Source of the DNA: Siderastrea siderea | Lineage: Eukaryota > Cnidaria > Anthozoa > Scleractinia > Rhizangiidae | Length of the DNA stretch: 64,000 bases | Direction of reading: 5' to 3' | Assembly: GCA_964030785.1 (NCBI GenBank) | Contig: OZ034972.1 | Coordinates: 11,595,319-11,659,318 of the forward strand | In this document: positions 13,901 to 25,900 of the stretch, piece by piece | Position numbering within the stretch: position 1 is the stretch's first letter | Layout of the letters: the number at the start of each line of letters is the position of its first letter | The notes under the pieces: model-generated | The model's database searches: none | The model's input: only the letters and a program-made list of their open reading frames with translations | What the model was told of the DNA's origin: nothing | Made by a program: the position numbers and the translations under genes

Positions 13901-16900
13901 GTTTGGGATCCGGATGGCGACTCATGTAATCAGCTGGATTGTTTGCTCCTGGCTTGTAAACAACTTTGGTTTTGTATGGCTGTAGATGTAGCTGTAGCCT
14001 CTCAACTCGCACAGTTGCTTTGCAAGTGGGGTTGTTGAAGATTGTTTCTAACGGCTTGTGGTCTGTGGTAACTTGGAAGGATGATCCATAGAGGTATAGG
14101 TGGAAGTGCTCAATTCCCCAGACCACTGCAAGAGCCTCTCTCTCGGTTTGGCTGTAGCGGCTTTCACAATCCGTGAGTGAGCGGCTGGCATACGCTACAA
14201 TGTTTGTTCCTCCATCTGCTGTTACTTGCGTGAGAATTGCTCCCAGGCCGACTGGGCTGGCATCAACAATCAGCTCCGTTTGGAGTGAGGGGTCGAAGTA
14301 TTTCATGATTTCTGGAGTTGCCATGCTGGCTTTGAGGCAGTCGAATGCATGTTGTTGTTCTGGTCCCCACACCCACTTAGCATTTAGATGGGTGAGTTGA
14401 CGGATTGGAGCAGAGATGGAAGCAAAGTCCTTTATGAAACGTGCAAGGTATTGTGCCAAAGCGAGGAAGCTGCGTGCCTCAGTTGCATTCTTTGGGGGAC
14501 TGGCATTAATGAGGGATGCAACCTTCTTATCATCTGCACTTATGCCATCTGCAGAGAAGTGATGACCAAAGAAGTCAATGGATGACTGGTTGAACAGACA
14601 CTTGGCAGGGTTTGCGGTTAGACTGTTTTCTCTCATTCTCTGAAGAACAGCTTGTAAAGCATCATCATGATCGGATTGGTTCTTGCCAAACACTATTATG
14701 TCATCAGAAATGTTTCTAACACCGTCAATTCCTTGCAGCACTTCTTCTATGGATTTCTGAAAGATTTCAGCTGCTGAGTTAATTCCAAAACTCAGTCGCT
14801 TGTAACGAAACAAGCCAATGTGCGTGGCAAAAGTAGTAATGCTCTGGGAGTCTTCGTCCAGCTCAAGTTGGTGATATCCTTGGTTTAGGTCTATCTTGCT
14901 GAAAACAGTGGCTCCGTTCAGATCAACGATCAGGTCTTCTACAGTGGGTACTGGATGTCGCTCACGTTCTATAGCCTGATTGGCCCCCCTCATATCGACA
15001 CATATGCGTATTCCTGTCTTCTTTGGGGCCACAACTATCGGAGAGACCCAGGGAGTTGGACCTTCTGCTCTTTCTATGATGTCAAGTTCCTCTAGATTCT
15101 TGAGCTCTGCTTCGACTTGATCACGGATGTGAAATGGTAGTCTGCGGTACTTCTGGGCCAGTGGTTTTGCGCTGTCATTAACATGTAATTTTGCGGTTTT
15201 ACCTTTCATCTTTCCCAGCCCCTCGAAGCAATCTTTGTAATCCTCGATAATGTTATCGACTTTGGGTGTCGACACACTGTTTATTATGTGTAGCAGTCCG
15301 AGATCTGTTGCCGTCTCATAACCTATCAAATTACCATCACATCCATCAACAACGCAGAATTGCGTGACCGTCGATTTGCTTGTTACTCCCGACTTGATTT
15401 CAGCTTCAAACTTGCCAATGACTGGTAAGGGCTCAGAAGATCTGTAGCCATAGATCCTCTTCGAGGTAGGTGTAATGGGAATGCTTTCCAGCTGATTGAA
15501 AGAACATGTGTCGATGACATTTACTCCCGCTCCTGAGTCAATAAGACATTTCACTCTCTTGCCTCCAATGGTAATTTCAGTAAACGGTTGTATCTTGTCA
15601 CGCATGGAGTGGAGAGTGATTCGGTATGTGTACTCTTCGTCGGTTGATTCATCGCCATCTTTCTCATCCACTGTATTGACTTTCTTGAAATTTAATCTGC
15701 TTCGGCATACTTTGGTGAAATGGCCTTTCTTGCGACAATGTTTACAACTTTCAGTCAGCGCCGGACAAGGTCGACCTTTATGAGGGTAATTTTCTCCACA
15801 CCTGTAACACTTCTTGTTTTCCGACTTTGGCTTTTCCTCTCTCACCGCTTGGACTTCTGCTACTGTGGCTAACTTTTCCTGTTCCTCAATGCCTTTAGCT
15901 TGCTTGTCAGACATTTCTAGACCACGGCCATAGTCGAGTAGGGCTTTGAGATCCATGTCTTCTCGTAGAGCTCTTCGCCGTAATCGTGAAGATAAACAGG
16001 ACACAACTATGTGTGACTTGATTTCTTCATCTTCGTTGGCAAACTCGCATGTTTGAGCAAGACGCCTCAGCCGTGTGCAGTAAGAATCTAGCGATTCACC
16101 GGAATTCTGAGAAGCATTTCTGAACATGTAAATTTCGTAGGTCTTGTTTACTTTTGGCTGAAAATAAGCATTCAAAGCGGTCACTGCTTTCGCATAGTCC
16201 TTCTCTTCTCCTCGATCTGCAAGTGTTTCAAATATGTCGCTGACCTCTTCACCAGCGGAGTATAGTAGTAGCGCTCTCTTGCGTGTGTCGTCTTTCACAT
16301 CATGAGCGGCGAGGTACATTTCGAAACGTTTCAACCATTTTTTCCAACGTGGGCCAACTGAAACGTTGTCTTCGTGGACGGAAAATGAAGGAAATGGAGG
16401 TAAGACATTCGCCATTCCGCTTCGGCAATTGTGTGATCGTCCCGTGTAATCTTTTGAGGTAATTTTTCGATGTAATCTTTCGACGTAATATTTTGACGAC
16501 AATAGATAAGTGTTCAACTTTGATTTCCCGCCTTACTCAAATGGCGGCCAGCCCACGTGGCGTTGAGAACTGAACATGTTTTGCCATTGTTTATCCAGTG
16601 CATTCGATCCAAGGTGACGATTAAATTAAGTGTGGCTGTAGTGGAATTCGCTTGAGTTATCCTCGTCGCCAGTTATGGAGTCCTTGATTGTGAATACTTG
16701 TTATTTATTCTCTAACAGTAAAATACAGTAATCCTTGATACTACCGACTCCACCGACCCGCAGTGCGCATGACCGTAACGCAATACATCGACACTACAAT
16801 AACTTAAAGATAAATTTCATTTTTGCAACTGTTAGGGCTTAAAGGGTAAACTAAATTTATCATACATTCTCCATACTTGCATATTCAATATGCCGTGGTT

Positions 16901-19900
16901 CAATTTTAGTCTTGGTTCCATTTTTTTAAAACTCAGGGGTTTCAATAAAATTTGAAGTAAGCAGCTGGTTTTAGTAGACTAGCCGCCTGTATCAACAAGG
17001 TTTGAAAGAAATCTTTCCTTAATTACTTCACATAAGGGAAAATAGTAGCCGCCTTCTTTGAGCGAATTTGCAGACGCTTTTTGTCGGTCGTCGGTACTTA
17101 TTGAAAGCACTGAATGGCAAGCCAGGCTCAGAGGCGATGTCATCTCTATGTAAGTGTGGTACTTCAGTCTACGGTATATCAGTCTGTGTTAGCAGCATGT
17201 GCTCAGCGCGTGCAAGCTTGTTTAGTATGTTAGCAGGATTTGTTCCCCTCAGCACCTCTTCCCTCTTTTCTTCCTCCACTGATTTAACCCTTTCTGAGCC
17301 CCAGCAGTGATGAAGATGAAATTTCTCCTTACATTATCAATACCTGTTCAAAGAATCAAGTGATGAGAATAGAGCAAGTGATCACCAAGGATAAGATGTC
17401 TTAATAAATACATGTAGAAAAAATCTCCTTACTAGTTCCATAATACATTTATGGAGAACAGGAAGGAGAATATACATTTTTATATCAGGGCTTTAAGGGT
17501 TAATAAGTGTTGATAAGTTCTTGGAATAGGGGCTAAAGGCTGGGCTGTGGGGATTTGCCAGCCATGGGAATGGCATTCTATCTAGGGATTAGGTGGTAAC
17601 AGTGGAAGCCACTCCCAGGCATCCATCCTCCACATAAGCAAGACAGTTTGTTACCGTATTTACCTGCGTATAGGCCGCACTTTTTTCAAGGAAAAAACTT
17701 TCGAAATTTGGGGTGCGGCTTATACGCGGGTACAAGAGTTTTGAGCTCATTAATATGCAAAATTTCCCGACACACACAGAGTAAACAAAGTTCCTGAATG
17801 CTTAACAGTTTGATTGAATGTATCGTATGAGGTCAAGTTAATCCATGTCTTCGAAGAATTCTGCTTCCCTCCGCTGCAATGAGTGTATCTAGTTTCCGAA
17901 TATGTTTGATATTGAATGAAGTCCAAAGAAGTTTGCATGTCAAGCCGCGAAGACCTTTCGATGCTGTTCACCTGAAACCGCGTTTGTTTATTTGCCGCAC
18001 TACACAAAAAATACACAGAACCCGTCATAAAAAGAAAAAGTCATAAATGAAACTGATATAAAATATCACAGTTTCGAAGTTTAATGCACACTGTCATGTC
18101 TTCATCGATAAATAAGAGGTGATTTATTTTTACCCTACGCACGTTAATGTGCATACGTCAAAAGCGAAATTTGAAACCTTTTAATACACAATGCGTAACG
18201 CAACGATGCTTTTGATACAACTCTCACTCTTGACAGACATTTTGCCTTCCTGTTTCACCTGTAAATGTGTAAATTCTTAAACAATCGGAAATTTAGCATC
18301 CCTTATACAAAGCTTCTCACTACGCTGAGCCCGTGAAATGCCTGTTTTATGCGACAACAGGGAAAAGCTTGAGTTTCGAGTGACTTTACGTTAGAGCATT
18401 TTGTCAAATAGCTGTTTTGAGAATTATCGCAACAATTTCCGTAACATTAAAAACTTAAAGTGGATAATTTACCCTATGGGGAAAGGAGCAGCGAATTCTA
18501 AACACATGTGTATCATTTGTCATTATTAATTTTGATCGCACAAAACGGCGACGCTTGCATCTCATTTTTCGACACACTTGTTGGATCTGTAAACAATGAC
18601 GCTCGCGATCAAGTTCGGTCCGTTTGTCCGATTCATTTCTCGCTAGATCACTCAAGCGACAAGCTCATTAGTTTCTCGGCTCGAAACTTGATTCCTCTTC
18701 TTGTATAGTTAAGAAATTACTTTTCCCCAAGATTAGGTCACAAGTTTGGGGTGCGGCCTATACGCGGGTGCAGCCTATAAGCGGGTAAATACGGTAATAC
18801 GAAATACTAGCAGTCTCTCCAACTTACAAACAACAGTTACACTGATTTTAATGTACGTGTCAAACGCTTGCATGCCAAGAGTTCTAGAAAATGAGAAGAA
18901 AATCACTCACCTTACTTGAGGAAACTAATAAAGAGCCATCTCCTTTCCAGCAAAAACTCTGAACCAAATCACAGTGGTCTTCCAAGTCTACAGTACAACA
19001 AAGTATCATAACATAACCTGATCAGTTGAACAAATAACTTTAAATCTAACAAGCATCAAACAAGTGCATTGTTGATATAAATTATTACATCAGCACTCAC
19101 TGAATTTTGGTTGCTGTTTCTGTACATCCCAGACAATGAGAGACTTTCCACAAGAACTAGCAAGTACCTGTGATGGAAGATAAGGTAAGCAATACTGTTA
19201 TATAACTCCCAAGTCTCACACATTACATGTCGGTCACCTGTACGGAGCTGACATCAGACTCAAGCCTGTAGACCAATATCCGGGGCTCAGTTGTTCAGAA
19301 GCTGATTAGCACTAACCTTGGGTTGACTGTTCTCCAAGGTTTCGGATTCTCTTGTTTAAAGTGTATATGACACGAAAATTATTTCTTCGGTTTTTGATTG
19401 TTTTATGTGTACAAAAAACGATTTTAAGCTTTAAACCGGCATCAAACTTTTCAAACGTACTTTTTTCGCGGTGAAAATAGCGCAAATTTGACTTCAAAAG
19501 TGTCGCCGTCTCGCGCGGCCAAAATATCACGTGATTAGCTAATGTGACGTCACTCGACTTGATAACAAAACCAACATGGCGTCAAAGTGGAAGGAACTTG
19601 GCAGAGTTGGGAACGGTTTCTCGTAGTTGAAGCGCCTAATATGCAGTGGTTTGCGTATTCCTTTTGGCGATATGGAGGGAAGTACTCACTATTCCTCGGA
19701 TCCAGGATTTTGGGACAAGGGAATCGAAATAATTGTGTTAAAGGAGATGCAAGATCGAAGCACTCAGGCTACTCGAGATTTTGATGTTTGCTATGTTTTT
19801 AACTTGAAGATATGGTTACGAACGAGCATTGTTTTATAAGTATCTGTCTCGATAAACAAAGAAGTTTTACTGCAAAGCCCAGGGATGCTTTTCATTCGCA

Positions 19901-22900
19901 AAGCGGGACAGGTACGATAGCGTGATCTGACTTTCGATTGTACAGGCGAACAGAGCTACCAATACGGTCTTAAATGAAATTTGTTTTTATTCTTCTCTGG
20001 ACTTTAGTAAAACATTATGATATCAATATAATTTCAACGACGATCGCCTACTCATAACATTTTTACACTGGACTGTGCATACACTGTCTTAACCTGACTG
20101 CACTGGATGAAGGATTTTAACTTACATAAATCACCTTGTTAGCAAGACAAGAGTTCAGGATTTTGTTTGACTCTTCCTGTGAGGAGTCTGTAAATGCCTC
20201 TTTGTTACAGAGTGAAAATAGAAAGAAAATCAACAGGTCGCTGAAAGAATTCCAGGAAAATGTCTCACTCGGTTGTACTTGTTTATGAAGACAAACATTT
20301 GTTAGGAGTTTGTTTAATCCTATGTCTACATATCAAGGTTTTTACCAATCAGGCTGGAATAAATTCCCTGCCTTTTCACTGATGACCATGACCTGACCTG
20401 ATTTACATCAGCTTTTCAACAACAAAAATCCCTGTTAATACCAACAGCTGTAACTAAGCTAGATCCATCCAGGCCCCGAGAGATCTAGATTCGGTGGTTG
20501 TTGATACTGACACAGGGCATTCAGACCCCCCCCCCCCCCCCCTTTGCTTTTTGGTCAGATGAAGTAAACACGGAATCATTATCTCTTGTTGCTTTATGTT
20601 TGGTGGTGGTTCTGATAAATCAATAAATATCAACTATCAAAATTGAAGATCAAGTGATGATGACAGAAGGACATTCCTTCTGTTGCAATGATTGTGACCT
20701 ATTTGTCAACAAGAAAGATACACTATGGTGGCCGATAACTGCCATTCGATTTTTCACATTGTTTTCTAGAAAATTAAAAATGAAAAGAAAAAGAAAGAAG
20801 ATTTAAAAGAAATCTTAAACCAAATCTCTTTTAAAATTCAAATGAAGTAAAATAAAATTGATAAATAATGTTAAAGTGAAATTTAAAGATAGTTAAAACC
20901 ATTATAAATGCGAAATTCAAGGAAAAGTTAAGTCAAAATGAAGTTAAAAGGAAAGTAAAATCATTATTAATTCAAAATTAAATGAAAAAGTAAAAGCAAA
21001 AAGGAAATAAAAATAAGAATGAAATCGTTTTAAATTGAAAAGTCAAACAAAACGAAAATTTCCATGGCCTATGGCTGCCATAGTATCCCATCGTTCTTTG
21101 CAAAGTGTACTATGCAGTAAGAGAGGGGACTGGTGATAGTTGACTTTGCCGTCAACAAAAATGGCTGCTCACTGGAAGAATTTCAAGACGGCGATGAAAG
21201 AGAAAAGGACAGGCAAGCGTAAAGCACCTTCCCATGACATCCTACAAAAGGAAGAAATTATCATTCAACGATTAAGTACTGAGGTTTCTGGTAAGGCTCA
21301 GAAGTACAGTCGTATAGGCCCGCGAGAGTTCGTCCCGTTCGAGTATGACGAAGTGACATTAGACAATATAAAACATGCATGTATACGGCACTTTGCCCCT
21401 ATAGTGGGAGAGTGCATGATATGCGACGTACTAGCCGGCGAACAAGGTCCATCATGTGCCTCGTTGGACCAAATCCCAGACCTGAAAGTTGTGCACGTAC
21501 GTTTTATAGAGCCAAACGAACGAGATGCGGATGTTGGAAGCACGACAGGAAAACGCAAGGAACGAGATGGTCAACTGAGACGGCCTGCCAAGAAGACAAA
21601 TACACAGTCGTTACCTGCTACCAAAGTCCAAAGCCCAAGTAAAGCCTTCCCAAAGAGTCTGTCCGTGTTAGAGATGATGAAGCTCGGCAAAGTTGTTAAC
21701 GAGAAGTCTACTGAGAGAATTGAGCTGTACACATTTGATCTCGCCGAAATGGCGTGGTCCAGCCAACCTTCAGCGGTAGAATTCAGTATTGCCAATGAGC
21801 CTTTTGGCAAAGGAGGGTTTCGAGAAGCCTATAAGGCCACAAGTAAGACGCCTGAATTTTGTCGCCAGCAGTGGGTTGTTAAGAAGTATCTGCAATCTAC
21901 TGTAGACATTATAAAAGAGACAAAACAAACTATCGAACAACACACAAAGAAGGTGGTACAAATGCATATGCTTGCAAGGAATTTCACTCAAAAGCTTGAG
22001 AAAGAACTGAAAGAGGGTGATAACTTGGAGTTATACGGAAAAACCCTTACCTACAAGCGTATTTTCTTGGGAAGAATCAATGGAGAAACAGGCGAGCAAT
22101 GGGTTACCGTGGAAGAATTCATTGATGGAGAATTTACTAAATACATCAACAACACAGGATTACCCTGTGGGGAGGACTCTGAAATCCGCCAAAAATGTGA
22201 AAGTTTGGCACACTTTTCGTATGAGCGTTCAGACGAGAATATAATGGTGGTAGATATGCAAGGAAGTGGCCATGTATTGTTCGATCCAGAAATCGCCTCT
22301 AGGGAATTGTTGGATGGTGAAGAAGTCTTATTTTCTGCTGGCAATCTGTCCATTACAGCAATCACCACTTTCATTGAAAATCATTCTGATTGCAATCTGT
22401 ATTGCACCCTTTTGGGACTTAAAAAATTGAAGTCCTAAATACTGAAAACACCTTGTACACTGTTAACATAATTATGATATTGATGTTAATAAGAAGGTTT
22501 TGATTGTTGGGTTGGCCAAAGAAGCTTATGCATTTATTGTTAATGTCAATTTTTTGACACTGCTGTTTTTTTACAATACTGGTGTTTTATGCACAGTGAC
22601 ACATTTTGTTGATGAGACAAATGAATCACAAATTGTTGACTTTATTTTTACAGTTGCATACCAGACTGAACCAATGCTTAATCTAGCTGGTGTGGATAAT
22701 AACATAAGTATTAGTTATAAACTATAATTTGTTGTTGTTTAAGTTGATATAGTTACTGTTACATTTTGAAATACCCTGACACAAATACAAGAGAGTGTAT
22801 GATTTGCAATGATAAATGAAACCTAAAGTGATCCTTTACAAGTTTAGAAGAGGAAAGTTGAAATTTTATCTGATTTTGTGATCACTCGGATTACCGTAAT

Positions 22901-25900
22901 ATATCTACGTTGGAAACAAAATATTGATTTTTGCACAGATTGCTCAATCAAAATTTCAAAATAAATCGTATGCTTTATCCTGATACAAATTTTGTGCTTA
23001 CATTTCCAGAAGTAAGAGTGGAGTAGCTAATAACAAATTAATTTTATGAGGATAGATTAAAATTCCGTTTTAAATAAAGATATGTTTCTCTACAATCTTT
23101 GGCCTCAATATCTTGAATGTTGGGAATCAGCCGTTCACACTCCAACCTAAAGGCATGGTCAAGAAAGTCATCTTTAACTTGAAGAACACCAGACTGTTCA
23201 GCTGCCTCCTTCAATTGTTCCGCCGAGACTGTAAACCCTAAAAATTAATAATAATTTATTATGGTGGCATGCAAACAGCATGTAGAAGGTCAAGAATTCA
23301 ACTGCTGATAGACATGTCCATGCCTACAACAGAAAATTCTAATGGCACAACTGAATAAGTTGTTTAGTTGATCATCAGTCAAAAAGTTCTGAAAAGAACT
23401 GCTGTTACAGTCCCAACCAAAGTTATTTTTTGGACTCACCCAGAAAATCACACAATTCCACCTACTGATTCTACAATACTTTCAAGTTCATAATGTAGCA
23501 TTTAAGTAACCTTATTCCAGTAAGTAATCATGCAGCCTTTTGCATGTTATGCAAGTCATTTCTATTGTTATCTACTCATGAAATAAAAGTGTCACAGGTA
23601 TACAGTTGACCTAACCTTTTGTAATTAATTTTGACCATTTCCTTCTATGGCCAGAGACACTTGGTGACATAATAACAAACCAGTGCCATAATTTTTAGGT
23701 TTCTGTAAACACTAAATTGTTGCTTAACTTTTTTGAAATTACACAAAGTCTCTGTGATACAACCCTTTAATTGTCAAAATCTCAAAATCATAGACTACCA
23801 GACTGCTCTAAACCATATTCTTCTGGGAAGCTGTAAATATGGTCAGGTATGCCAGATGGAAGCACAGCATCCTTCTGTGGTCTAATTCTGTGGGAATTCC
23901 AGATGGTGTCTTTAAATGTGTCAAGCTCCCTTTGCATGAGAGGGATCATAATAAATGCAAGCAGCATTCTGTGGGTCACAAAAAAATATCGTCAGGAACT
24001 CAACTGTGAGAAAGTTACAGTAACATTGAAAATAATGAAAAAAATAAATAAAATAGAGCCATACCAAAGCGTATGTAACTGGATTCAAATAGTATTCATT
24101 TTCTTTTTGGCTGTTGGGTTTTGGTTGGGGTATTTTTCACTTCTTTCATTAATGCATTTGTACATCAAAGCATTATTGTCATCTATTTTATTTTAATTTC
24201 TAAAGGTGGAACAATGTGCACTTTGTGTAGAGCCATGGGTACTGACTGGAAAGCAGCAAAAATATTGCCATACTTGTGCCCCTAACTAAATTAACGGTTT
24301 CACTCGCTGTCAATACCTGTCATTGGGGTTTCTTGGATCATAGTGACCCTGCTCTTTTAACCAGCTAAGGTGACTCTTGAAATATTTCTCCAGCCTCTCG
24401 TGGAGTTCTCTCCACCACCTTTCTATCTAAAAAACATGTTGTACACTGATTTTGATATCTAAACAGTAGTTCCAGTATCTAGTAAGGTTTAAAAGAACAC
24501 ACGCCATTTCATAAGGTGCAAATGGGCACATTACATGACAACAAAATAAAATATTACAAACTTATTAAAGGAAAGTATTGTTGGTAATAATTTGATCCCA
24601 CACAATGCATACGAGTTGCAATATGAGCAAATGGCAGCAGGTTTGGGAAGAAACCAAGCCCAAGGGCTGTACTGCAAGAACTTCTGCACTCGTTCTTGAG
24701 ACACGAGGACTGATATTTCAGTTATTAGTACTCAGCTGTGTAAAGAACTTACTTGGTTTGAAGTTGATGGACCATAAATAACAGTCTCATATGGATCGAT
24801 ATCACCGTGGTGACGTCTAAGGAAAGCATGCATAGTTGCCAATGTTCCTGTCTCAGTACCTCTATCCATTCGTATAAAGGAAGCAATGGTTCTAGTCTCG
24901 TACAGGTATTCTAGGTACCAACGTCCGATTAACAGTGGATCAGAGTTTGACACCCATATGCGAAGCCACAAAAGTTTTCGACTTGCAGTGTCGATGCAGC
25001 CGTATATGGCGAGAGGATATGTGCTATTCTGATATCCCATCAGCTTATCGTGACCATCAACTGAATGGACGAAGTTTGGACCTTTAGTAGTGAAATGTCC
25101 TTTCGGCTTCTTTTTCTTTGCACCAACACCACGAGCTTCGAGACCCTCTGGATCTAAGTCATACATGACAGCGTGGACTAGGTCTCTTGGCACATTCAAC
25201 TCATGCTCCTGTCGAATCTTTTTCTGCATCGCTCGATATCCTAGCAGTTTTCCCGGTCCATCAAGCTCCTCTGCAACGGCTTGCTTAACGTCCTCAACTG
25301 TGACATCCTTGTCACTATAAAAGATTCCAAAATGGCGAAGCCTGCGATCGAGCGAGCGAATGCTCCAGGTATAACAAGAATAGTCCCTGTTAACAAAGCT
25401 TAGAATTTCCTCTCGTTTAAACGATCGACTAACGTATTTCTTCAAATCTTCCTTTAGTTCTGAATCTCCCTTCCAGGCATCATTGCGAAAATAAGACATT
25501 TTCAGTCGGGAAATCGAAAACGAGCGGGAACATAATATTTACTATCACCAGTCCCCTCTCTTACTGCATAGTACACTTTGCAAAGAACGATGGGATACTA
25601 TGGCAGCCATAGGCCATGGAAATTTTCGTTTTGTTTGACTTTTCAATTTAAAACGATTTCATTCTTATTTTTATTTCCTTTTTGCTTTTACTTTTTCATT
25701 TAATTTTGAATTAATAATGATTTTACTTTCCTTTTAACTTCATTTTGACTTAACTTTTCCTTGAATTTCGCATTTATAATGGTTTTAACTATCTTTAAAT
25801 TTCACTTTAACATTATTTATCAATTTCATTTTACTTCATTTGAATTTTAAAAGAGATTTGGTTTAAGATTTCTTTTAAATCTTCTTTCTTTTTCTTTTCA

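Larger units (their letters stand above)
12098..16798 (-). mobile_element. Ty3/Gypsy LTR retrotransposon, nearly intact
   Basis: Two 125-bp LTRs (12098-12222 and 16674-16798) differ at one position by eye. The 5-bp duplication ATAAC lies directly outside (12093-12097, 16799-16803). Transcription is leftward. Inside are a primer-binding site candidate, a gag-pol frame and a polypurine tract next to the 3' LTR. The order gag, protease, RT, RNase H, integrase is that of Metaviridae, and there is no envelope-like ORF. The two LTRs are almost identical, so the insertion is recent. A single in-frame TAG (13773-13775) interrupts pol, so this copy as read is not autonomous unless the stop is bypassed. 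Confidence 0.95.
11930..16846. mobile_element. TTAA-type MITE split by the Gypsy element
   Basis: The left end is TTAA|CCCTTTAAGCCCTGATAT at 11926. The right end is AGGGCTTAAAGGG|TAAA at 16834-16850. Removing the Gypsy insertion and one copy of ATAAC leaves about 211 bp, the size of the intact relatives at 17288-17499, 30748-30951 and 48612-48828. The right-hand TTAA appears mutated to TAAA. Confidence 0.7.

Noticed and set aside
19587..19839. Possible first exon with FWDKGIEIIVLKEMQDR
   Set aside because: It lies within the TTAA-flanked element just inside its TIR and might be a transposon gene remnant, but I found no downstream exon or known motif, so no CDS is claimed.
22500..22727. 75-residue ORF after the kinase
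   Set aside because: It lies in the convergent 3' space of the transposon with no ATG context or motif; probably 3' UTR.
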